NCBI GenBank assembly: GCA_937924755.1
Contig: CALEVZ010000011.1
Coordinates: 51,530 to 115,529, forward strand
Source of the DNA: an uncultured bacterium
Lineage (GTDB): Bacteria > Acidobacteriota > Thermoanaerobaculia > Thermoanaerobaculales > Thermoanaerobaculaceae
Length of the DNA: 64,000 nucleotides
Reading direction: 5' to 3'
Below are positions 52,485 through 60,325 of this stretch, one piece after another; position 1 is the first letter of the stretch; each line of letters starts with the position of its first letter. Both the position numbers and the translations under genes were made by a program. Under the pieces are notes generated by a model that had not been told where the DNA came from, searched no databases, and worked only from the letters and a program-made list of their open reading frames with translations.

Positions 52485-53776
52485 GCCCCTCCCTCTACCG
52501 CCGCCTGCCCGGCACGCTGTACTCCGCCGTGGTCATGGAGCTGTTCGAGCGGTTGGCCTATTACGGCATGGTGCTGGTGCTGGGGCTGTACCTGGTGCAG
52601 CGCATCGGCATCCGGCCGGAAGTGTACGGCACCGTGTACGGCATCTTCACGGCGGCGCTGTACTTCCTGCCGCTGCTCGCCGGTGCCCTGGCTGACCGCT
52701 TCGGGTACCGGCCGGCGCTCATCGTCGCCTTTGCCACCCTCGCCGGCGGGTACTGGTTGCTGGGCACCGCCACCTCCTTTCCGCTGATCTGCGGCGCCCT
52801 GGGCCTGATTGCCGTGGGTGGGTCGATCATCAAGCCCACCATCTCGGGAACGATCACCCGCACCACTGCGGACGGCCCCCTGCGCACGGTGGGGTTCGGC
52901 CTTTACTACATGATGATCAACGCCGGCGGCCTGCTCGGGCCCGTGATTGCCGCCCAGGTGCGCAACCGCGCCGAGTTCCACTACGTCTTCTGGGTGTCGG
53001 CGGGGGCCTGCGCCCTCATGCTGCTGCAGGCCCTCCTGGCCTTCCGCGAGCCAGTGACGGTGGCCCAGCGGGCGGCGGGCAAACCCCTGCGGCAAGTGTT
53101 CGTGGAAATCCTCCGGGTGCTCCGCAACGGCCGCTTCGTGGCCCTGCTGGTGATCTTCTCGGGATTCTGGGGGATGATCAACATCCTCTTCGGCTTCATG
53201 CCGCTCTATCTGGAGACGTTTTCGGACCTCGTCGCCGCCGAGGCAGCCATCGACCGGGTGGTGCCGCTCTCGCGCCTGCTGGGGCGTTGGCTCAACCCCG
53301 AAGTGTTCATCGCCCTGGATTCGCTCCTCATCGTGCTGCTGCAGGCCCCCGTCTCCCACGCCACCCGGCGCTGGCAGACGGTCACCGCCATGCTGGTGGG
53401 CACCGCGGTGGCCACCGGCTCGTGGGTGCTGCCGGCGCTGTCCCCGGCGGCGGCGGTGGTGGCGCTGGGGATCGTGATCTGGTCGCTGGGGGAGATGTCC
53501 TGCTCGGCTCGCTTCTTCCAGTACTGCGGCAGCATCGCCCCGCCCGACCAGGTGGCGGTGTATCTGGGGTACTCTTTCCTCTCGATCTTCCTGGGCAACC
53601 TCTATTCGGGACCGTGGGGGGGGCTCCTCTACCAGCGCTTCATCGCCGATCCCCAGGCGGCGGGGCTGCCGCCATCTCCGGTGCTGTTTTTCGCCGGAGT
53701 GATGGCCATGGGCGCCGCCGCCACCGTCGGGCTGCTGCTGTACTCCCGCCGGCCGGGGCCGGCCCACGACGCCTGA
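52481..53776 (+). CDS. POT/PTR2-type proton-coupled peptide transporter
   Basis: A major-facilitator protein of 431 residues with about 12 TM helices. It opens with ELFERLAYYG (about 16-25), the ExxER(F)xYYG proton-coupling motif of the POT family, and has GGSIIKPTISGTI (about 106-118) and GEMSCSARFFQYCGSIAP (PTR2-like signature, about 332). It should import di- and tripeptides using the proton gradient. GTG 52481 overlaps the hisS stop by 4 bp, continuing the gamma-CA-hisS transcript. Confidence 0.85.
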   Translation: MSPSLYRRLPGTLYSAVVMELFERLAYYGMVLVLGLYLVQRIGIRPEVYGTVYGIFTAALYFLPLLAGALADRFGYRPALIVAFATLAGGYWLLGTATSFPLICGALGLIAVGGSIIKPTISGTITRTTADGPLRTVGFGLYYMMINAGGLLGPVIAAQVRNRAEFHYVFWVSAGACALMLLQALLAFREPVTVAQRAAGKPLRQVFVEILRVLRNGRFVALLVIFSGFWGMINILFGFMPLYLETFSDLVAAEAAIDRVVPLSRLLGRWLNPEVFIALDSLLIVLLQAPVSHATRRWQTVTAMLVGTAVATGSWVLPALSPAAAVVALGIVIWSLGEMSCSARFFQYCGSIAPPDQVAVYLGYSFLSIFLGNLYSGPWGGLLYQRFIADPQAAGLPPSPVLFFAGVMAMGAAATVGLLLYSRRPGPAHDA

Positions 53777-53892
53777 GTGGCGGCGGGATTGGTCTCGTTG
53801 GATCCTGCCATGTTACTTCGCAGCAGCGCAGCGCATCCAGTGAAACGGCCGTGCCGCCACCGCACCGCTAGCATCACCGCGCGAGGCGCACC

Positions 53893-55089
53893 GTGAGTGT
53901 CCCCGCGGCCACCGCCGCCTTTTTGGGCGGTGTTGGCATGTTCCTGCTGGGGATGAGGTTGATGACCGAGGGTCTGAAGCTGGCGGCGGGCTCGGCGCTG
54001 GAGCGCGTGCTGGCCTCTTCCACCCGCACCCGCCTGCGCGGCCTGGGTTCGGGAGCGCTACTGACCGCCCTGGTGCAGTCCTCCAGTGCCGTCAGAATGG
54101 CCACCATAGGCTTCGTCAACGCCGGCCCGGTGAGCCTGGGCCAGGCGCTGTGGCTGCTCTACGGAGCCAACGTGGGGACCACCATGACCGCCTGGCTGGC
54201 CACCATCGGCGCCACCCCCAACGCCAAGCGGGCGGCTGCGGGGCACGTGGCCTTCAACGTGCCCACCGCCGTGGTGGCACTGGCGCTGCTGCCGTGGCTG
54301 GTGACGGCCATCGCCGGCCTGCGCCAGGGCCTCGGCCTGCCCCCATCACCGGCGGCCAAGCTGGCGCTTTTTCACACCACCTTCAACCTGCTGGGAGTGG
54401 TGTTGATGTGGCCCCTCTCCGCACGCCTGGCGCGGGAGCTGGGGCGGCGCTTTCGCAGCGGCGAGGAGGACGAGGCCCGCCCGCAGCACCTGGACGACAA
54501 CGTGCTGGCGGTGCCGGCCCTGGCGCTGGAGGCCATGGAGCAGGAGGTGCGGCGCTTTGGAGAAATGGCCGCGGAGGCGGCGCGCCGGGCGCTGACCGGG
54601 GAGTTTGCCCCGACCCACGATCCCCGCCCCAGCGCCCGACTGGGGAACGCCATTGCCGAGTCCATCACCCGCCTGAACCGCCAGAGCATGGGGCCGGAGA
54701 GCGCCCGCCGGCTGCCGGAGATCCTGCGGGTGGTGCGGTACTGGGAGGCGGTGCGGGAGCTGGCCGCCGACGCTGCAGCGGCGCGCGCCGAGCCCGGGGC
54801 CGCCGGCGCCCTGGCTCGGTTCGACGCCGCGTTTCGCTAATCGGCCCTAAAACTGCTGGAAGCCGTGGACCCCCGCCGGGAGGGGTTGGACGCCAAGGAG
54901 GTGGCGCGCCTGACGGAACAGGTGCAGCGCCACTACCAGGAGCTGAAGGCGGCCTACCTGGAGGCGGGGGCCGAGGGGAGCCTGGCCCCGGAGGCCATGG
55001 ACGCGGCCCTACGCTACGTCAGTGCCATGCGGCGCGCCCTGGAGCAGGCCATCAAGGGTCGACTGCATGGGTGGCTGTCGGTCTCTTGA
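53893..55089 (+). pseudogene. Na+/phosphate cotransporter gene, internally shortened and interrupted by an in-frame TAA
   Basis: From GTG 53893 the frame encodes an NptA/YjbB-type start (FLLGMRLMTEGLKLAAG, ALVQSSSAVRMATIGFVNAG, YGANVGTTMTAWLATIG) then a segment like the second half of the family (AKRAAAGHVAFN, LALFHTTFNLLGVVLMWPL). The second QSSS repeat and intervening helices expected in this family are missing. A cytoplasmic PhoU-like helical domain follows and is interrupted by TAA 54838-54840 after AAFR. The same frame continues SALKLLEAVDPRREGLDAKEV to 55089. Both defects suggest a non-functional or strongly altered transporter. Confidence 0.65.
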
Positions 55090-55095
55090 CCGTCG

Positions 55096-55458
55096 CTACG
55101 GGGGGGGCACGCCGTCAAACAGCACCACCGCCAAACATGGGGACCCCAGGAGAAAAGGTGCTGGCCTCAGGGGCAACTCCCGTGCCCCAGGCAGCGAACT
55201 CGCGGTGGCGCTATCCAGGATCAAAATAGTGTGGGGGGGGTCGAGTTCGTACCCCACCGAGGCCGGCACGGCGCCGGCGGCAATCAACTCCTGAGCGGTA
55301 CCGCACGGGATCTCGTACACCGCCTGGGCCAAGGCGAAAAGGCGGGCCAAGCGTCCCCAGACACCGGCGGCCAGCGTACGTTGCTTGAATTCCCAAGCGC
55401 GCACGACGGCGCGAGCCCGCACAGCGCGGGCGCGGGCCTGTAACCTTTCAACGTTCAT
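55096..55458 (-). CDS. Small protein of unknown function coupled to a nucleotidyltransferase
   Basis: 120 residues, not recognised. The N-terminal half is a basic Arg/Ala-rich helix-forming region (ERLQARARAVRARAVVRAWEFKQR). The C-terminal half is more hydrophobic with TILILDSATASSLPG and VVLFDGVPPP. Its ATG overlaps the end of the upstream nucleotidyltransferase-like gene by 11 bp, so the two are translated together. It ends 6 bp from the convergent broken transporter. It could be an antitoxin-like partner, but nothing in the sequence proves this. Confidence 0.5.
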   Translation of the reverse strand: MNVERLQARARAVRARAVVRAWEFKQRTLAAGVWGRLARLFALAQAVYEIPCGTAQELIAAGAVPASVGYELDPPHTILILDSATASSLPGARELPLRPAPFLLGSPCLAVVLFDGVPPP

Positions 55459-56167
55459 GCCGTGGTTTTTCGGTGGCTTCGAGGAGCAGCAGCAGACGGG
55501 CCAAGCTCGCGCGGTGGGGCTGAGGGTCGGGCATGCCCGGCAATGCCGGGAGCAGCGAGAGCTCCGCCAGATTGCCGCGGATTTCGTGGCGGGCCTGGCC
55601 GTCGAGGCTGGAGTAGAGGTCGATGAATTCTTCCACGCTGCGCTCGTCCATGATCAGCAGGAGCGCCAACGCCACCAGCTTGTCTCGCTCCCCTTTCACC
55701 CCGCTGCGGTCCGTGAGTAGTTTTTCCGCCAGCAATCCGGCCGGGTGGGGCACAGGCACTCGCACGTCCTCGACCTCGACCAGCCCTCCGCTGCGCAGAA
55801 GGGAAAGGGGGCCAAACACCAGCAGCGGCAGCTGGGGATCGGCGGCCACGTAGGTTTCGCCCGCCGTCCGGATGGCGGGATCGAGTCCAACGAAATTCAC
55901 CTCCAGCAATTCCTCCTCTTGCGACACCCACACCGAAGGCTCCTGGGCGGAGCGGGAGTGGTGGGACAAAGTGCCCAGACGAGCTACCACCTGGTGGCGC
56001 ACGGCAAGAGGAACCGCCAGGTCCACATCCCGAGAGACCACCAGGGTGGCAGCGGCGTGGGGCTGCAGCAGGTTGGGCACCTGCGAACCTACCACCATGA
56101 CCCCCTCCACCGCCAAGATCTCTTTCACAGCCCGCAGCGTGGCCACCAGCCGAGGCCGGAAACTCAT
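55448..56167 (-). CDS. Nucleotidyltransferase-fold protein (AbiEii/DUF1814-like)
   Basis: A 239-residue protein with the nucleotidyltransferase-type pattern: VVGSQVPNLLQPHAAATLVVSRDVDLAVPL (about 22-51), where GS and the DVDL acidic pair are the expected active-site positions. VPHPAGLLAEKLLTDRSGVKGERDKLVAL (about 145-173) follows with the conserved Lys and Arg-x-Lys-D of such families. The Gly-Ser is followed by Gln, unlike the canonical GSxAR. Relatives include AbiEii toxins and uncharacterised NTases. TATACT lies 6 nt before ATG 56167. It is coupled to a 120-residue downstream protein. Confidence 0.6.
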   Translation of the reverse strand: MSFRPRLVATLRAVKEILAVEGVMVVGSQVPNLLQPHAAATLVVSRDVDLAVPLAVRHQVVARLGTLSHHSRSAQEPSVWVSQEEELLEVNFVGLDPAIRTAGETYVAADPQLPLLVFGPLSLLRSGGLVEVEDVRVPVPHPAGLLAEKLLTDRSGVKGERDKLVALALLLIMDERSVEEFIDLYSSLDGQARHEIRGNLAELSLLPALPGMPDPQPHRASLARLLLLLEATEKPRHER

Positions 56168-56173
56168 ACTGAC

Positions 56174-56179
56174 AGTATA
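56174..56179 (-). promoter_or_regulatory. -10 element TATACT for the nucleotidyltransferase gene, leaderless
   Basis: TATACT lies 6 nt before ATG 56167 with no ribosome site. Confidence 0.5.
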
Positions 56180-56246
56180 CGAACCGTTCGGGGTGCCGGT
56201 GCCGAGGCCGGTGGAGAGCCGCCTCTGCTGGCGGGCGCGGCCCAGC

Positions 56247-56978
56247 CTACCTTTTCTCGAAGCGGTGGCGGGCCTGCTCGATGATCGCCACCCCTGAGGA
56301 GGTGCCGACGCGGGAGGCGCCGGCGGCCACCACGCGCAGGAGGTCGTCCAGGGTGCGGATACCGCCGGAGGCCTTCACCCTCCCCCCGACGGGGGCTACG
56401 GTCCGGTACATCAGCGCCACGTCCTCCGAAGTGGCCCCGCCGCCGGCAAAACCGGTGGAGGTCTTGACGAAGTCAGCCCCGGCCTGCACCGCCAGCCGGC
56501 ACGCCCGCACCTTCTCCTCCTCAGTGAGCAGGGCAGTCTCCAGGATCACCTTGCACAGCGCCCCATGCGCCCGGCAGGCCTGCACCACCCCGCCGATGTC
56601 TCGTCGCACCCACTCCTCATCCCCGGCCCTGAGGGGGCCAATGGGGAGGACCATGTCGATCTCCCGGGCGCCCGCTTTCAGGGCATGCTCGGCCTCGAAG
56701 GCCTTCACCTCACTGGCCTGGGCCCCTAGGGGGAAGCCCACCACCGTGCAAACAGTGACCGGACTCCCGGCCAACTCCGCTGCCGCCAGGGGCACCCAGG
56801 CGGGATTGACGCACACGGAGAAGAAGGCGTGCTGGCGAGCCTCGGCGCACAGCCGGGTGATATCGGTTGACGTGGCCTGCGGCAGCAGCAGGGTATGATC
56901 GATGAGCCGTGCCAGCTCCGCCGGGGTGGTGGGCAAAGGCACGAAAGCCCCGCCCGGAGTGCTTTGCTCGCCCCTCAT
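56247..56978 (-). CDS. deoC: Deoxyribose-phosphate aldolase
   Basis: It splits 2-deoxyribose-5-phosphate into glyceraldehyde-3-phosphate and acetaldehyde, completing deoxynucleoside breakdown with purine nucleoside phosphorylase (3.3 kb). The 243-residue product has [12 protein letters not shown] at the start, [19 protein letters not shown], the Schiff-base Lys in [15 protein letters not shown] and the second Lys in [19 protein letters not shown] precedes ATG 56978. It is divergent from the MoCo-carrier-like gene. Confidence 0.95.
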   Translation of the reverse strand: MRGEQSTPGGAFVPLPTTPAELARLIDHTLLLPQATSTDITRLCAEARQHAFFSVCVNPAWVPLAAAELAGSPVTVCTVVGFPLGAQASEVKAFEAEHALKAGAREIDMVLPIGPLRAGDEEWVRRDIGGVVQACRAHGALCKVILETALLTEEEKVRACRLAVQAGADFVKTSTGFAGGGATSEDVALMYRTVAPVGGRVKASGGIRTLDDLLRVVAAGASRVGTSSGVAIIEQARHRFEKR

Positions 56979-57139
56979 TCCGTCCTCCTCGTCGGCCCGG
57001 GAACCCTCGAGCCCGCCACTGCCGCCCCCCATTGCGGGGCGGGTCCACCCCGGCCCAGCGCCCCCCGCGGGCAAGTTCCCCGGCGGGCGCTGCATCCCAC
57101 ATGCTACTCCAGCGTTCCCTGGCCGCGCGGGGGTCCGCG

Positions 57140-57145
57140 TATGCT
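57140..57145 (+). promoter_or_regulatory. -10 element TATGCT for the MoCo-carrier-like gene, leaderless
   Basis: TATGCT ends 7 nt before GTG 57153. It overlaps the ATG at 57141, which argues against that codon as the start. Confidence 0.45.
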
Positions 57146-57152
57146 TGCAGCC

Positions 57153-57629
57153 GTGGTGGGCAAGATCGTTGCGGGCGGTCAGACCGGGGTGGACCGGGCG
57201 GCCCTGGACGTGGCGCTGGAGCTGGGAATCCCCTGCGGCGGGTGGTGCCCCGCCGGGCGGCGGGCCGAGGACGGCCCCATTGCGGACCGTTACCCCTTGC
57301 GAGAGACCCCCTCGCCCGCCTATCGCCAGCGCACCGAGTGGAACGTGCGGGACAGCGACGCCACCCTGATCCTGGCTCGCCCGCCGCTGGCCGGGGGCAC
57401 CGCCCTCACGGCGAAGCTGGCACGCGCCTACCGCCGTCCCCTCCTCATCGCCGACCCGGCGGAGCCGACCGAGGTGAAGAGGGTGCGCCGGTGGCTGGCG
57501 ATCGTGGCGCCGGCGGTACTCAACGTGGCCGGTCCACGGGATGACGACGGCGGGGCGGTGTACCAGGCGGCCCGCTCGTTCCTGATCGCGCTTTTCCAGC
57601 CCTTGACGTCTGCGGGGGCGGTGCCGTAG
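57153..57629 (+). CDS. Putative molybdenum-cofactor carrier-like protein (YpsA/LOG-related Rossmann fold)
   Basis: A 158-residue protein beginning [43 protein letters not shown], the hallmark of the 'putative molybdenum carrier' family, whose GGQTGVDRA loop binds phosphate groups. [15 protein letters not shown] and [13 protein letters not shown] follow as expected. I place the start at GTG 57153 from the -10 position; ATG 57141 is a four-residue-longer alternative. It lies 31 bp before the universal stress gene. Confidence 0.75.
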   Translation: MVGKIVAGGQTGVDRAALDVALELGIPCGGWCPAGRRAEDGPIADRYPLRETPSPAYRQRTEWNVRDSDATLILARPPLAGGTALTAKLARAYRRPLLIADPAEPTEVKRVRRWLAIVAPAVLNVAGPRDDDGGAVYQAARSFLIALFQPLTSAGAVP

Positions 57630-57659
57630 CGTGGTTCGAGATCTGGAGGATAGCTCGCC

Positions 57660-58574
57660 ATGAAAGTGGAAAAGGTGTTGTGTCCCACGGATTTCTCGCC
57701 GTGCGCCAGGCAGGCCCTGGAGCTGGCGGTGCTGGTGGCTCGTTCCTTCGGCGCCGAGTTGCACGTGCTGCACGCCGTGGTGTTGCACGCCGAGGACCCC
57801 CACAACCCCGCCCACCACCTACCTAACCTGGAGGAGGTGGAGGCCCTTTTGGGACGAACCGCCACCTCGGCATTGGCCCAGGACATCGCACCGCACGCCG
57901 ACGGGGTCCTGCGCATCCTCCAGGTGCAGCGCCGGGCGCCTTTCGCTGGCGAGGCCATCCTGGGCTACGCGGACGAAGTCGGAGCCGATCTCATCGTCAT
58001 GGGGACCCACGGTCGCCGGGGGCTGGCCCACGTGCTGCTGGGCTCGGTAGCCAACGAGGTGGTACGTGGCGCCCCCTGCCCGGTGATGACGGTGCGCGCC
58101 CGGCCGGAGGGTCAGCACCTCGAAGCCATCGAGCGCATTCTGCTACCGCTGGATTTTTCGACTGCGAGCGAGGCAGCTCTCGCCGCTGCGCGGGATTTGG
58201 CGGTGCGGTGGACGGCCTCATTGGACCTCCTGCACGTCATCGAGGAGACCGTCATGCCGGCCTTCTACGCCGCCGGCGTCACCTCGTTGTTGCAGCTCGA
58301 TCCCGAAATCCGCACCCGCTGCCAGGCCGAGATGCAGCGGCGGCTGACCCATCTGGGTGACGCCGCGGTCGCCGTCACCACCCACGTGCGCGAGGGCAAG
58401 GCGGCGCGAGAGATCGTGGCGTTTGCCGAAGAGACCGGCACGGACCTCATCGTTCTTGCCACCGCCCCGCGCAGCGGGCTCGAGCGGCTGCTCCTCGGCA
58501 GCGTGGCGGAAAAGGTCGTGCGTCTGGCCCCCTGCCCCGTGCTGGTGGTGCGCGCTCGAGACACTCACACTTGA
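57660..58574 (+). CDS. Tandem-domain universal stress protein
   Basis: A cytoplasmic UspA-family protein of 304 residues with two USP domains (about 1-150 and 155-300). Domain 1 has the complete ATP-binding pattern [15 protein letters not shown] (G-2x-G-9x-G-S). Domain 2 reads [15 protein letters not shown], with the first glycines replaced, so it may not bind ATP. Both have the typical start ([16 protein letters not shown]). GGAGGA precedes ATG 57660. The 59-bp repeat lies immediately downstream. Confidence 0.92.
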   Translation: MKVEKVLCPTDFSPCARQALELAVLVARSFGAELHVLHAVVLHAEDPHNPAHHLPNLEEVEALLGRTATSALAQDIAPHADGVLRILQVQRRAPFAGEAILGYADEVGADLIVMGTHGRRGLAHVLLGSVANEVVRGAPCPVMTVRARPEGQHLEAIERILLPLDFSTASEAALAAARDLAVRWTASLDLLHVIEETVMPAFYAAGVTSLLQLDPEIRTRCQAEMQRRLTHLGDAAVAVTTHVREGKAAREIVAFAEETGTDLIVLATAPRSGLERLLLGSVAEKVVRLAPCPVLVVRARDTHT

Positions 58575-58624
58575 GGATCTCCCCGTCAAGGAGTGGCCCG
58601 CCGGCGCCCGCCGCGACGAACACA

Positions 58625-58727
58625 GACACCGACACGGACACGGGTAGCGTTCCGGCCGGGGCAAAGCATACCGACCGTGAGGGCGGGCCAGAGGCCCGCG
58701 CACCCCGCGACACCGACACGGACACGG
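58625..58727. repeat. 59-bp hairpin repeat, copy B, flanked by 19-bp direct repeats
   Basis: Core 58651-58709 matches 9364-9422. It is flanked by two identical copies of GACACCGACACGGACACGG (58625-58643 and 58709-58727), themselves built of GACACS hexamers. The stem GCGGGCC/GGCCCGC is the same as in copy A with an AGA loop. Confidence 0.75.
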
Positions 58728-58746
58728 ATGTCCCGCATCCCCGGGT

Positions 58747-58775
58747 TTGACAGCCTCTCGGGCGGCGGATACCGT
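58747..58775 (+). promoter_or_regulatory. Sigma-70-type promoter for the first PLP enzyme gene
   Basis: TTGACA-N17-TACCGT. It gives a leader of about 43 nt with GAGGAG before ATG 58825. Confidence 0.65.
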
Positions 58776-58824
58776 GACCGTCGGCGCTGGGCCCGTTCCA
58801 CACTGCCGGCGGTGAGGAGTGTCC

Positions 58825-60126
58825 ATGCACGATAAAGACCCTGGCCATCTGGCTCCCGAGTCGTTGATGATGGGGTTCGGGTACGTGCCCGAGTGGTCGG
58901 AGGGGGCCATCAAGCCCCCGCTGTTCCTCACTTCCACCTTCGTGTTCCGCTCGGCCGAGGAGGGGGAGTCGTACTTCCGCCAGGCCTACGGGCTGGATCC
59001 CGGGGGGCCCACCCAGCCCAAGGGGCTGATTTACTCCCGGCTCAATAACCCGGTGCTGGAGATCCTGGAGGACCGCCTAAGGGTGTGGGAGGGGGCCGAA
59101 GCGGCGGCCAGCTTTGCCTCGGGGATGGCGGCCATCTCCACGACGATTTTGGCCCTGTGCGTGCCGGGTGATGTGATCGTCTACTCGATCCCGGTGTACG
59201 GGGGAACGGATTTCTTTTTTAACCATATCCTTCCCGCTTACGGCATGCGCGCCATCCCGGTGCAGGCCGGGGATGGATTTGCCGAGCGGGTGCGCGCCCT
59301 CAAGTTGGCGCACGCCCGCGTGCTGTACGTGGAGACCCCCGCCAACCCCACCACCCTGATGACGGACCTTGCGGCCGCGGCGGCGCTGAAGGGGGAGCTT
59401 TCCCGTCCGGGCGCCGAGGGGGAGGCAGGGGCGGTTGCCCCGGGGGAAACGATCCTCATGGTGGACAACACCTTCCTGGGGCCCCTGTGGCAGAACGCGG
59501 TGGCCTGCGGGGCCGACCTGTCCCTCTACTCGGCCACCAAGTTCATCGGCGGGCACTCGGACCTCATCGCCGGGGCGGTGCTCGGGCGAGCGGATCTGCT
59601 GACTCATATCAAGACTTTCCGCACCATCCTTGGAACCATGGCGGAGCCTTTCACCGCCTGGCTCATGCTGCGCTCCCTGGAGACCCTAAAAATCCGCATG
59701 GAGGCCCAGGCGGCCAACGCCGAAAAGCTGGCGCGATTGCTGGCCGACCACCCGGCGGTGGGGCGGGTGCTCTACCCGGGACTGCTGGAACCGGGCTCCC
59801 CCCAGCACGAGCTGTTCGTCCGCCAGTGCTCTGGCCCCGGGTCACTGATGGCCTTCGAGGTAGGGGACGGCACCGACAAGGCTGCCGCCTTTCGGGTGTT
59901 GAATCGCTTCCGCCTGGCCCACCTGGCCGTCAGCCTGGGCGGTACCGAGACCCTGGTGGAGCACCCGGCAGCCATGACCCACGCCGACGTAGCCGACGAG
60001 GTGAAAGCGCGCACCGGAATCACTCCCGGGATGATCCGGGTCTCCTGTGGCGTAGAGCGCATCGACGATCTCGTCGCCGACTTCCGGCAAGCCCTCGACC
60101 CGGAGGGCGCGAAACCCCTTCGGTGA
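58825..60126 (+). CDS. Cystathionine gamma-synthase family PLP enzyme
   Basis: A 433-residue enzyme of the Cys/Met metabolism PLP family. The PLP Lys is in YSATKFIGGHSDLIAG (about residue 237-252), with YSRLNNPVLEILEDRL (PLP phosphate-binding Tyr/Arg), SGMAAI and VDNTFLGPL. The extended N-terminus (GFGYVPEWSEGAIKPPLFLTSTFVFRSAEEGE) marks a subgroup annotated only as 'CGS family protein'. Gamma-replacement (sulfhydrylase, CGS) and gamma-elimination (methionine gamma-lyase) are both possible. I chose ATG 58825 over GTG 58819 because GAGGAG overlaps the GTG. It heads a cluster with a second such enzyme, homoserine dehydrogenase and an aldehyde dehydrogenase. Confidence 0.85.
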   Translation: MHDKDPGHLAPESLMMGFGYVPEWSEGAIKPPLFLTSTFVFRSAEEGESYFRQAYGLDPGGPTQPKGLIYSRLNNPVLEILEDRLRVWEGAEAAASFASGMAAISTTILALCVPGDVIVYSIPVYGGTDFFFNHILPAYGMRAIPVQAGDGFAERVRALKLAHARVLYVETPANPTTLMTDLAAAAALKGELSRPGAEGEAGAVAPGETILMVDNTFLGPLWQNAVACGADLSLYSATKFIGGHSDLIAGAVLGRADLLTHIKTFRTILGTMAEPFTAWLMLRSLETLKIRMEAQAANAEKLARLLADHPAVGRVLYPGLLEPGSPQHELFVRQCSGPGSLMAFEVGDGTDKAAAFRVLNRFRLAHLAVSLGGTETLVEHPAAMTHADVADEVKARTGITPGMIRVSCGVERIDDLVADFRQALDPEGAKPLR

Positions 60127-60222
60127 CGGAGCGGTGACAACCGCCTGAGTCGAAGAATACTGAGAATGCGCCCGCATTCGAGCGAGAAATCTTCGCCTCT
60201 TACCATTGTTATTGGATTTCCC

Positions 60223-60251
60223 TTGGAAATGCCGACTCTTTGTCTTATCTT
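60223..60251 (+). promoter_or_regulatory. Sigma-70-type promoter for the second PLP enzyme gene
   Basis: TTGGAA-N17-TATCTT in an AT-rich 199-bp gap. The leader is about 68 nt. Small hairpins (GCGGT-GACA-ACCGC near 60131; GAATGC/GCATTC near 60164) lie upstream. Confidence 0.6.
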
Positions 60252-60325
60252 TATTCGCAACGATCAGGGTGTCCCCGCGGTGGGGCGAGAAGGCCAAGGG
60301 GCCGGGGGAACGAAGGAGGCGCACC

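Noticed and set aside
58621..58730. CRISPR-like repetition of GACACS hexamers
   Set aside because: Units are 6 bp and imperfect, with no spacers and no cas genes; it is a minisatellite flanking a hairpin repeat.
60127..60325. SAM-type riboswitch in front of the second PLP enzyme
   Set aside because: The gap has small hairpins and an AT-rich promoter, but I could not match any known SAM riboswitch core sequence or fold.
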